A program made the translations under genes and the position numbers. DNA of 40,151 bases from a virus, in the IMG/VR virus record IMGVR_UViG_3300047157_000100, positions 1-40,151 of that record. One strand, given 5' to 3'. The notes beneath the pieces were generated by a model. The model was not told the origin of the DNA, did no database searches, and saw only the letters and a program-made list of their open reading frames with translations. Shown piece by piece: positions 7,980-15,265 of the stretch; positions within the stretch are counted from its first letter, which is position 1; every line of letters starts with the position of its first letter.

Positions 7980-8004
7980 TGAAGCTGGAGGCTTAAGGTA
8001 TAAT
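7976..8004 (+). promoter_or_regulatory. Possible sigma70 promoter before the scaffold/capsid operon
   Basis: TTGATG (7976-7981), 17-base spacer, perfect TATAAT (7999-8004). The -10 overlaps the start of the small ORF at 8003, so a transcript from here would not include that start and would mainly serve the genes from 8260 on. Confidence 0.4.
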
Positions 8005-8173
8005 GCTAATGACACAAACTGAGATGAATAAGTTCTTACATCAGATAAATGAGGCTTTTAAGGGTCAATTTGATAAAGTTGAGGTACTAGAGACTAAAAT
8101 AGAGACTCTAGAGGCTCAAGTGGCCTCGTTACAGGCTAAATCACCTAAAAGTGGTAAAAATAACAATAAATAA
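8003..8173 (+). CDS. Short coiled-coil protein (56 aa)
   Basis: The frame runs from ATG at 8003 (an alternative ATG at 8009 has better spacing to AAGG) to TAA at 8173. Residues about 20-45 form a heptad-like coiled coil (VEVLETKIETLEAQVASLQ), followed by a basic, asparagine/lysine-rich tail. Nothing longer is conserved that I recognise. It lies between the fibre gene and the promoter at 8177-8205, whose upstream block overlaps its stop codon. It could be a fibre or tail accessory protein. Confidence 0.55.
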   Translation: MLMTQTEMNKFLHQINEAFKGQFDKVEVLETKIETLEAQVASLQAKSPKSGKNNNK

Positions 8174-8176
8174 AGC

Positions 8177-8205
8177 TTGACTTTTGAGTAAAAGTATGGT
8201 ATAAT
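8177..8205 (+). promoter_or_regulatory. Strong sigma70 promoter for the scaffold/capsid genes
   Basis: TTGACT (8177-8182), 17-base spacer, TATAAT (8200-8205). About 45 of 50 bases match the promoter region at 511-560. It gives the capsid genes their own high-level transcript, which the terminator at 10541-10563 would close. Confidence 0.8.
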
Positions 8206-8259
8206 ATAGAGTATACTTAGACATATTTAGTTTAACAGAGACAACCTAAGAGGCCTCAA

Positions 8260-8502
8260 GTGGACAGAGAAACACAAGAATACTATGATAATTACTTTAG
8301 TTTATTCATAGAAGACGGTTGGAAACAACTTATGGAGGACTTTGATAGTAACTTTACTAATATTAATAGCGTAGAAGCTACTAAAGATCCTGATGATATG
8401 TACTTTCGTAAGGGTCAATTAAATGTACTTTCTCATTTACTTAACTTAGAGAGTATAATAAATACCAACTACGAAGAAGCAAATAAGACTGAAGATGATT
8501 AA
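8260..8502 (+). CDS. Conserved phage protein ahead of scaffold (80 aa)
   Basis: Starts with GTG at 8260, with AGAGG about 8 bases before it. The 80-residue protein is acidic and helical. I recall its pattern (YDNYFSLFIEDGWKQLMEDF, then TKDPDDMYFRKGQLNVL) from small proteins upstream of the scaffold gene in T7-like marine phages, where the function is not known. Its last codons overlap the next ATG by 8 bases, so the two are probably translated together. Confidence 0.75.
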   Translation: MDRETQEYYDNYFSLFIEDGWKQLMEDFDSNFTNINSVEATKDPDDMYFRKGQLNVLSHLLNLESIINTNYEEANKTEDD

Positions 8503-8707
8503 AGTATTTGAATTTAAGTGTGACCAAGGTCATATCTTTGAAGAGTTTGTAGAAGCAGGGACCACAATCAGTAGGTGCGACTGTGGTGCTAATGCTACAA
8601 AGATTGTTTCTGCTACACGTCACGTACTAGAGGGTGCTTCTGGGGATTTTCCCGGTAGGCACTCTAAGTGGTTACGTGAACATGAAAAGGCAGGACATAC
8701 TAGTTAG
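8495..8707 (+). CDS. Zinc-ribbon protein, FmdB-like (70 aa)
   Basis: A 70-residue protein. Near the N-terminus FKCDQGHIFEEFV gives one Cys and a His, and about 18 residues later CDCG gives the second knuckle, like the small FmdB-type zinc ribbon (which usually has CxxCG). It likely binds zinc and acts in regulation or as a structural adaptor. The C-terminal GDFPGRHSKWLREHEKAGH is basic. It overlaps the preceding gene by 8 bases and lies just ahead of the scaffold gene. Confidence 0.65.
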   Translation: MIKVFEFKCDQGHIFEEFVEAGTTISRCDCGANATKIVSATRHVLEGASGDFPGRHSKWLREHEKAGHTS

Positions 8708-8769
8708 GAATCCTTAGGGGCACCTCCTATTTTATTTCTCCATAACCTAATAAGGCGGGGTAAGTTTTA

Positions 8770-9573
8770 ATGTCAAGAGCGACTTTATTAAATGAGCGTC
8801 CGGAAGAAGAAGACACAGATCAACTCGACACTGAGAACACTTTAGAGACTCCAGAAGAAACACAGGAGCCAACTTTAGAGGAAACCTCTGTTCCAGAAAA
8901 GTACCAAGGTAAGTCTGTAGAAGATTTAGTACAGATGCACCAAGAGCTTGAGAAGTTCTCAGGCAAACAGAGTACGGAAGTAGGCGAGCTTAGAAATGTG
9001 GTTGATAGCTACATCCAGACAGAACTCAATCAGCAAAACCAAGCACCTCAATTTGAAGCACAGGTACAAGAAGACGATACAGACTTCTTTATTGACCCAC
9101 AGACGGCTGTTAATAGAGCTATTGACAACCACCCTAAAATTAGAGAGGCTGAAGCATACGCCCAGCGTAACAGACAACAGGCAACTCTTGCACAACTTAA
9201 GTCCAATCATCCTGATATGGAAGTAGTGCTGCAAGACCCTAAGTTTGCTGAGTGGATCAAGGCTTCTAAAGTTAGAACAAAGTTGTTTGTTCAAGCTGAC
9301 CAACAGTACGATTACGATGCTGCTGATGAACTATTTAATAACTGGAAAGAACGCAGGGATGTAGTTAATCAAACAGCACAAGCTGAGAAAGTAGCTCGTA
9401 AGGGTGCCGTTAAGTCTGCTAGTGCAGGTAACGCTAGGGGATCATCTGAGGGGTCACGTAAGAAAATATATCGTCGTGCTGACATTATTAAACTTATGAA
9501 AAATGACCCAGATCGCTATATGGCACTACAACCTGAAATAATGGCCGCCTATGCCGACAAGAGGGTAAAATAA
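8770..9573 (+). CDS. Capsid scaffolding protein
   Basis: A 267-residue protein, very acidic over its first 60 residues (repeated EE/DE and TPEETQEP), helical in the middle, basic near the C-terminus (RKGAVK, SRKKIYRRADI). Scaffolding proteins guide assembly of the major capsid protein and then leave the prohead. The call rests on this charge layout, size and position directly upstream of the capsid gene. The start at 8770 is preceded by GCGGGGTAAG, an average ribosome site. Sequence similarity within the family is always low. Confidence 0.82.
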   Translation: MSRATLLNERPEEEDTDQLDTENTLETPEETQEPTLEETSVPEKYQGKSVEDLVQMHQELEKFSGKQSTEVGELRNVVDSYIQTELNQQNQAPQFEAQVQEDDTDFFIDPQTAVNRAIDNHPKIREAEAYAQRNRQQATLAQLKSNHPDMEVVLQDPKFAEWIKASKVRTKLFVQADQQYDYDAADELFNNWKERRDVVNQTAQAEKVARKGAVKSASAGNARGSSEGSRKKIYRRADIIKLMKNDPDRYMALQPEIMAAYADKRVK

Positions 9574-9588
9574 TTTAGGAGAAGTAAA

Positions 9589-10530
9589 ATGGCTGAAGCA
9601 AATTATCCCGGAGGTGCCACCTCCATTGTAAACAAGGTTAATGCTGATACATTCATCCCAGAAATCTGGAGTGATGAGATCATTGCCTCGTTCCAAAAGA
9701 ACCTTAAGATGGCCCCACTCGTCAAGCGTTTGTCTATGACGGGTAAGAAGGGTGATCTTATTCACGTACCTAAGCCCATTCGCGGGGAAGCCAATGTTAA
9801 AGCGGCTAACACCGTGGTTACTATTCAAGCTAACGTAGAACAAGAGCTTACAATTGCTGTTGACCAGCACTTTGAGTACTCACGTTTTATTGAAGACATC
9901 GTAGAAGTACAAGCGTTAACCTCGTTGCGTCAGTTCTACACTGAAGACGCTGGTTATCAATTGGCTGTCCAAGTTGACAACTCGTTGATTAACTGTGCTA
10001 CAGGCTTTGGAGATGGTACTCGTACCGCTAACCCAACGTCTGCTGCTGATTGGACTAACTCAGCAACTTGGGAGTTTACCGCTGATAGCATTGCTCCTTT
10101 TGACGGTGCACCTGCTTTGGCGTTTAACGATGAAGGCTTCCGAGAAGCTATCAAAGTAATGGATGATAACAACGTACCTATGGATAACCGCTACTTAGTT
10201 ATCCCCCCGTCAGCACGTCGGGACATCATGGGTATTGATCGTTACGTATCTAGTGACTTTGTTGGTGGTAAGGCTGTAGAGTCAGGCCTCATTGGTAACC
10301 TCTACGGTGTAGACGTATACGTATCATCTAATGCTCCTACCTTGGACACAGATGTACGTGGCTGTCTATTCTTCCACAAGGACGCTATTGTCCTAGCTGA
10401 GCAGATGGCTGTACGGTCACAGACTCAGTACAAGCAGGAGTACTTGTCAACTCTGTACACTGCTGACACTCTCTACGGCGTACAAACGTATCGCCCAGAG
10501 GCTGGCTTAGTCTTAGCTGTCAAAGCTTAA
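9589..10530 (+). CDS. Major capsid protein
   Basis: A 313-residue protein of the size and composition of podovirus major capsid proteins with the HK97 fold. The N-terminal part (FIPEIWSDEIIASFQKNLKM) is a typical N-arm and spine-helix start. The centre carries DDNNVPMDNRYLVIPPSARRDI, the P-domain pattern seen in many phage capsid proteins. The C-terminal part has YGVQTYRPEAGLVL. It has an ideal ribosome site (TTAGGAGAAGTAAA then ATG), follows the scaffold by 15 bases and is followed by a strong terminator, all fitting the most expressed gene of the phage. Confidence 0.93.
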   Translation: MAEANYPGGATSIVNKVNADTFIPEIWSDEIIASFQKNLKMAPLVKRLSMTGKKGDLIHVPKPIRGEANVKAANTVVTIQANVEQELTIAVDQHFEYSRFIEDIVEVQALTSLRQFYTEDAGYQLAVQVDNSLINCATGFGDGTRTANPTSAADWTNSATWEFTADSIAPFDGAPALAFNDEGFREAIKVMDDNNVPMDNRYLVIPPSARRDIMGIDRYVSSDFVGGKAVESGLIGNLYGVDVYVSSNAPTLDTDVRGCLFFHKDAIVLAEQMAVRSQTQYKQEYLSTLYTADTLYGVQTYRPEAGLVLAVKA

Positions 10531-10540
10531 GAGTAACACA

Positions 10541-10563
10541 GGGGGCTGCAATGGCCCCCTTTT
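10541..10563 (+). terminator. Rho-independent terminator after the capsid gene
   Basis: GGGGGC (10541-10546) pairs with GCCCCC (10554-10559) around a 7-base loop and is followed by TTTT (10560-10563). It would close the capsid transcript and let only some polymerase through to the fibre genes. Confidence 0.85.
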
Positions 10564-10569
10564 ACTTAA

Positions 10570-10603
10570 GTGTCTTCAGTGAGGGTACTTAATTAAAAGA
10601 CAC
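10570..10603 (+). promoter_or_regulatory. Inverted repeat upstream of the fibre operon
   Basis: GTGTCTT (10570-10576) pairs perfectly with AAGACAC (10597-10603) around a 20-base AT-rich loop. There is no U-run. It sits just after the terminator and before the gene at 10622, so it may protect or process the fibre mRNA. No clear promoter was seen in this gap. Confidence 0.4.
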
Positions 10604-10621
10604 AACGGATAGGGACACCTT

Positions 10622-11197
10622 ATGTCTGACTACGTAAAACTTACTAATTTTACTGCCAAAGATTCCTTACCATCTGGTGACCCTGATAAGGTCGTTCGTG
10701 GCTCTGAGTTTGATGCAGAATTTAATTCTATTCAGGTAGCTATTACATCTAAGGCTGAGAAAAGTGCCGACGGTGCCGCTTACTTGACAGAGGAAACAGA
10801 TCCCACAGTACCAACTCACGTCAAAGGGATTACACAAGACAACATCGACTTCTGGAACGCGGGTGGCGGTGGTTCACTGTCTGATGCACCCAATGATGGC
10901 TCACTCTACGGAAGGAAGTCAGAAGCTTGGGTAGTGGTTCCCGAGGCTGGTGTATCTGATTGGGCTGACATTGAGAATAAGCCCACAGAGTTCCCACCGT
11001 CTGCTCACACTCACGAGATTGCAGAGGTCAACGGACTTCAGGACGCCTTAGATAACGCAGGTGGCGGCACAAGTATTACTTACACGCTCCCTGTTGCCTT
11101 GCGCTCTGGTGACGCACAGCTTCCCTTAACAGTAGACGGCAAAAAGTTAGCCGTAATGACACGCGGTGGTGAGCTTGAATTGCCACTGGCCGCATAG
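10622..11197 (+). CDS. Tail fibre/appendage protein (191 aa)
   Basis: A 191-residue protein. The N-terminal 45 residues (YVKLTNFTAKDSLPSGDPDK, then VVRGSEFDAEFNSIQ) match a segment I recall as a common start of phage tail-fibre proteins, thought to dock on the tail. The middle has Gly-rich linkers and WADIENKPTEFPPSAHTHEI, a repeat-type element also frequent in fibres. It is the first gene after the capsid terminator and starts a run of four fibre-related genes to 15120. It may form the base to which the large protein at 11628 attaches. Confidence 0.7.
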   Translation: MSDYVKLTNFTAKDSLPSGDPDKVVRGSEFDAEFNSIQVAITSKAEKSADGAAYLTEETDPTVPTHVKGITQDNIDFWNAGGGGSLSDAPNDGSLYGRKSEAWVVVPEAGVSDWADIENKPTEFPPSAHTHEIAEVNGLQDALDNAGGGTSITYTLPVALRSGDAQLPLTVDGKKLAVMTRGGELELPLAA

Positions 11198-11208
11198 GAG
11201 ATATATAG

Positions 11209-11625
11209 ATGGCTAACAGAATCCCAACATACGTTGACGCTACTTCAGAGAAGATTTCAGAGGTGCCTGCTGGTGACTTCCTGTCTATTGAGGGCAGTGG
11301 ATTGGCAGAGGGCTACACAGTTCTTACAGGAGCAACACCGACTGTTTCATTGAGTGCAGGCGGGAGCTTCTCATTAGTCCTCTCTGAGAATACAACTATC
11401 AGCTTTGCAGATGCTCCTGCTACTGGCTCCTCTGGTTTCAGCCTGAAGGTCAAGCAGGATGTTAGTGGTAGTGGCTTTACTGTCACATGGCCTGCCTCAG
11501 TCCAGTGGCCCGGAGGTGCGGCACCTGCTCTTACAGCTACAGCAGACAGGTCAGATGTATTTGTATTCACCACTGATGACGGCGGTGCTTCTTTTGTTGG
11601 ATTGGTTGCCGGTAAGGACATCTAA
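11209..11625 (+). CDS. Tail appendage beta-structured protein (138 aa)
   Basis: A 138-residue protein rich in serine, glycine, threonine and valine with few charges, predicted to be nearly all beta strand. The stretch GGSFSLVLSENTTISFADAP and the later FTVTWPASVQWPGG resemble a small beta module that I recall in marine phage fibres. GGAGATATATAG precedes the ATG. It lies between two fibre-type genes with gaps of 11 and 2 bases, so it is probably a subunit of the same receptor-binding assembly. No enzymatic motif seen. Confidence 0.55.
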   Translation: MANRIPTYVDATSEKISEVPAGDFLSIEGSGLAEGYTVLTGATPTVSLSAGGSFSLVLSENTTISFADAPATGSSGFSLKVKQDVSGSGFTVTWPASVQWPGGAAPALTATADRSDVFVFTTDDGGASFVGLVAGKDI

Positions 11626-11627
11626 GT

Positions 11628-14552
11628 ATGGCTACTAGAAGACTCAGTGGGATGGCGACATCCTCATCGGTGCCTGATAACGGTGGCGATCACTCTGGTG
11701 GCGGCGGTGAGCCAGAGGGAACCTATACGGACGACGTGTTCTCTACTTACTTGTACGACGGCAGAAACGGTCCTTTCCGAATCCGTAACGGCGTTGACCT
11801 CGACGGTGAGGGCGGTCTGGTTTGGATTAAGTGTAGGAATCAGTCTGTAACGCATCAGCTAGTAGATACGGAGAGGGGGCAGTCTTCCTACTTGGCATCT
11901 CAGAGTGGTAATCAGGAGATAATAGACGCCGACAGCCGCGTCACATACTTCAACAACGATGGGTTTTCATTAGGTACGGGCGGTGAAGTCAACAACGCCA
12001 CTAGAACCTACGCCTCATGGACATTTGGTAAAGCCAAGAAGTTCTTCGACATCGTAACGTACACGGGTGATGGCGTAGCAGGGCGTGAGATACCACATAA
12101 CCTTGGCGTTAAGCCGGGGATGGTTATTGTTAAGAAGACGAACGCTCCATCTGATTGGCCTGTATGGCATAGGGATCTAGGCGAGGCTAATAGCGGATCT
12201 ACACATAGTTTAACGCTCAACGATTCAAACTCACAGGCTGGTAGGGCAGAGTTTGCAACAACCCAGACTGCCACCCATATTGTAATTGGATCAACCCCAG
12301 GTGGGATAAACGCCAATGGCGATGAATACGTCGCCTACCTCTTCGCCCATGATGAGACTGACTCTGGTCAAATTCAGTGCGGGAGCTACACGGGTACTAA
12401 TGCGGCTGGTAATGCGATTGATCTCGGCTGGGAGCCTCAGTGGGTGATGATTAAAGGCGCAGATGATCCATCAAGCTGGTGGATTTCAGACAGTACCAGA
12501 GGCATAACTTCTGGACACGGTGTCAAGCACCCTGCATTAAGGGCCAACGATGCGAGTGAGGAGTTGAGTCAAGACATTCTGACTTTAACGCCTACGGGAT
12601 TTGAGGCTGGAGACTACTCACAAGTAAACGGTATCAACTCTAAATACATCTACATGGCGATCCGCAAGCCTAACAAGCCACGGCCTCCTGTTGGCTACTA
12701 CGTTGACGACGTGTTCTCTACTTACTTGTACGAGGGCGATCAGTCAAGCCCATCTAGAGCCATCGTTAATGGCATAGACCTAGACGGTGAAGGTGGCATG
12801 GTCTGGATCAAAGAAAGAAGCCAAAATCGCTCTCATTGTTTATACGACACCGAAAGGGGCGCAGGGGCGCATCTTGAGACTGACAGGAATCAACCGGAAT
12901 CCGCATTCAGCAATGGTAACTTGCAGTCATTCAACTCTGACGGTTTTACTCTCGGCGACTTCTACGGAATCAGTGAAACGGGAGAAGACTTCGTCTCATG
13001 GACCTTCCGCAAGGCACCTAATCTCCTCGACATCGTGAGGTACACGGGTACGTCCCCTAGTACTCAGGAAGTACCCCATAACCTCGGAGCAAAGCCGGGG
13101 ATGATTATTGTTAAGTCAACATCCGACGCTTGGGATTGGGCTGTGTGGCACAACATTTTTGGCGATGAGGCTAAGTATCTTCAGCTAAACAAAACCGAGC
13201 CAGCCGTACCCAGCACCGGTAACTTTCCGGTGCCGCCCACTGATGAAGTGTTTTCAGTCGGTACTGCGTCAAACACTAACGGCGCAGGCATGGAATACGT
13301 CGCCTACGTCTTCGCCCACGACGACCACGAGGATGGCTATATACAGTGCGGGAGCTTTACAGGCACTACAGAGGTTGATTTGGGATGGGAGCCGCAATTC
13401 ATTCTGACAAAGGTAGCCAGCGCCTCGGGTAATTGGGAGCTATTTGACACTATGAGAGGAATAGCAACAGGTTCCGATAAAGATGTCTTACGTCCAAACC
13501 TAGCAGATGCTGAGAGTAACGGGAATGATCCGTTTGATGTTACTGCAACGGGCTTTAATGTTCACAACCCTTTTGCGCTAGAGGGTGGGTCTGGAACAAC
13601 AGAGTTCATCTACATGGCGATACGCCGCCCGAACAAGCCAGCGGAAGAGTTCGAGCCGGAGGAGTTGTTTGATATTGCTTACGCCGATGGAAGCGGCAGT
13701 CCTGATTTCAAAGGGCCGCTTACTGACTTTCGTTTATTCAAAGACGTAACTAGTTCCAACTCTGTCCTTGCGGGTTCAAGGCTTCAGGGTACGAAGTACT
13801 TAAAGACTGCTGAATCTGAAGGCGAATCAAACGCAAGCTATTCAAAGTACGACTACATGGACGGATGGGGCAGTCTTGGACTGATTGCCCCCAACATGTC
13901 ATGGATGTGGAGACGCGCCCCCGGCTTCTTCGATGTGGTGGCGTATGAGGGGGATGGTCAGGGAGGGCGTAGGATTCCCCATAGTCTAGGCGCTGAGCCA
14001 GAGATGATGTGGATCAAGAATCGAGCAACTAACACCAATTGGGCGGTCTATAGCAAAACAGTTCCTACTGGAGTATTGAACCTAGACGGCAATTATCCGG
14101 TGAACCTTAGCACTCAGTCATGGGACAACGACACTCCAACCTCCGAGGTGTTCCCAGTAGCGCCTCTTGATAACTGGCTAACAAACGACTCGGGTAAGGA
14201 CTACATAGCCTACCTCTTCGCCTCAGTCCCCGGCATCTGTGACATCGGTAGCTACACGGGGAATGGTGGTGTCAACAAAATCATAGACTGCGGCTTTACC
14301 AACGGCGCTAGGTTTGTGCTTATCAAGCGCACTGATGCGGCTGGGGATTGGGCGGTCTTTGACGTTGCCAGAGGCATTACCAACTCCGACAGTCCATATA
14401 TCAAGTTGAACACGACAGAGGCTCAAGTGACGGGAAGCTACATCGCGCCTCTCAGCGTTGCCGATGATTATGTTGGTGGCTTTAAACTCGTTTCAGCAGA
14501 TCCAAACATTAATGCTAGTCAGGGTACATACATCTACATAGCAATAGCATAA
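11628..14552 (+). CDS. Large receptor-binding tail fibre/spike with internal repeats
   Basis: A 974-residue protein made of about three homologous modules, starting near residues 33, 356 and 690. The first two open with almost the same string (DDVFSTYLYDG and DDVFSTYLYEG, then DLDGEGG and VWIK). Modules share SWTFGKAKKFFDIVTYTGDG-like, PHNLGVKPGMVIVKK-like and EYVAYLFAHD-like segments and end YIYMAIR or YIYIAIA. The third module is diverged. I recall this architecture from marine phage tail proteins annotated with a DUF7483-type domain. It is the largest gene of the genome and the best candidate for host recognition. Confidence 0.78.
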   Translation: MATRRLSGMATSSSVPDNGGDHSGGGGEPEGTYTDDVFSTYLYDGRNGPFRIRNGVDLDGEGGLVWIKCRNQSVTHQLVDTERGQSSYLASQSGNQEIIDADSRVTYFNNDGFSLGTGGEVNNATRTYASWTFGKAKKFFDIVTYTGDGVAGREIPHNLGVKPGMVIVKKTNAPSDWPVWHRDLGEANSGSTHSLTLNDSNSQAGRAEFATTQTATHIVIGSTPGGINANGDEYVAYLFAHDETDSGQIQCGSYTGTNAAGNAIDLGWEPQWVMIKGADDPSSWWISDSTRGITSGHGVKHPALRANDASEELSQDILTLTPTGFEAGDYSQVNGINSKYIYMAIRKPNKPRPPVGYYVDDVFSTYLYEGDQSSPSRAIVNGIDLDGEGGMVWIKERSQNRSHCLYDTERGAGAHLETDRNQPESAFSNGNLQSFNSDGFTLGDFYGISETGEDFVSWTFRKAPNLLDIVRYTGTSPSTQEVPHNLGAKPGMIIVKSTSDAWDWAVWHNIFGDEAKYLQLNKTEPAVPSTGNFPVPPTDEVFSVGTASNTNGAGMEYVAYVFAHDDHEDGYIQCGSFTGTTEVDLGWEPQFILTKVASASGNWELFDTMRGIATGSDKDVLRPNLADAESNGNDPFDVTATGFNVHNPFALEGGSGTTEFIYMAIRRPNKPAEEFEPEELFDIAYADGSGSPDFKGPLTDFRLFKDVTSSNSVLAGSRLQGTKYLKTAESEGESNASYSKYDYMDGWGSLGLIAPNMSWMWRRAPGFFDVVAYEGDGQGGRRIPHSLGAEPEMMWIKNRATNTNWAVYSKTVPTGVLNLDGNYPVNLSTQSWDNDTPTSEVFPVAPLDNWLTNDSGKDYIAYLFASVPGICDIGSYTGNGGVNKIIDCGFTNGARFVLIKRTDAAGDWAVFDVARGITNSDSPYIKLNTTEAQVTGSYIAPLSVADDYVGGFKLVSADPNINASQGTYIYIAIA

Positions 14553-14562
14553 GGAGCAACAC

Positions 14563-15120
14563 ATGAAATACAGGAAGAGAACAGACGGCTCCTTAGTGAC
14601 TAAGAGCCAACTCAAAGCAGAAAACACCAACACCAGCTTACCCAAGGTATGGACGGCGGCGACCCTAGAGTTCTTAGGCGTTGACCCCGTGCTAGCTAGT
14701 CCTAAGCCTGACGTAGGTGACTACGAGGTGGCTGTAGGTGATGGCGCTGTGCAGGATGGCGGTAACTGGGTGGAGGCATGGAAGGTTGTGCCTATGTTTA
14801 CTGCTACTAAAGAGGCCACAGTAGAACAGCAGATAGCTGACTACGAGGCTCAGAAGCTCCTCAAGAAGCGTCAGGGACTCTCGGCCACTAACGAGAACCT
14901 CAGACTACAGCTAGATCAGATAGGCGTATACGGCGTTATGAGCGCGGCTGTGGCTACTCTAGATGCTACTGCTGAAGCTGAAGGCGTTGATGTCACTCCC
15001 TATTCTATCCACTGGGGCTTCGCTACCACGATCAACCGCTTGGATGAGTGGGTAATTGAGGTGGCTCAGGCGGCTAATATCACAGATGAACAGCTTGATG
15101 AGTTGTTTGAGAATGCCTAA
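14563..15120 (+). CDS. Fibre-associated protein (185 aa)
   Basis: A 185-residue protein. The first 75 residues (YRKRTDGSLVTKSQLKAENT, then LPKVWTAATLEFLGVDPVLASPKP) resemble segments I recall from phage fibre-associated or fibre-assembly proteins encoded directly after a fibre gene. Residues about 85-110 are helical and charged (EQQIADYEAQKLLKKR), as in chaperone-type tails. The remainder is alanine-rich and helical. GGAG precedes the ATG by 7 bases. Likely a chaperone or small structural partner of the protein at 11628. Confidence 0.6.
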   Translation: MKYRKRTDGSLVTKSQLKAENTNTSLPKVWTAATLEFLGVDPVLASPKPDVGDYEVAVGDGAVQDGGNWVEAWKVVPMFTATKEATVEQQIADYEAQKLLKKRQGLSATNENLRLQLDQIGVYGVMSAAVATLDATAEAEGVDVTPYSIHWGFATTINRLDEWVIEVAQAANITDEQLDELFENA

Positions 15121-15265
15121 GACACTCTTAATTTTACTGTTGTCTAGCGTACTCTTAGGGTGCGCTGGTTCTATACACGTAAAAGATAAGAAGAGCGTAT
15201 GTTTAGGTCTGTGTGTGTACTCTGAGACAGACGCTACCAGAGAAACCACTGAGGGCACTGATTGA
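15113..15265 (+). CDS. Small lipoprotein (50 aa), possible outer-membrane spanin
   Basis: The frame from ATG 15113, overlapping the preceding stop by 8 bases, gives MPKTLLILLLSSVLLGC, a classic lipoprotein signal with lipobox LLGC and lipidated Cys 17. The mature part of about 34 residues contains VKDKKSVCLGLCVYSE, a CxxxC pair. Small lipoproteins of this size in phages often act as the outer-membrane half of a spanin, but Rz1-type ones are usually proline-rich and this one is not. No inner-membrane partner is evident nearby. An outer-membrane exclusion function is an alternative. Confidence 0.7.
   Translation: MPKTLLILLLSSVLLGCAGSIHVKDKKSVCLGLCVYSETDATRETTEGTD

Noticed and set aside
8710-8745. 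Possible terminator GGGGCACCTCC followed by TATTTTATTT before the scaffold gene
   Set aside because: The stem is short and imperfect, and termination here would cut the capsid genes off from their promoter at 8177.
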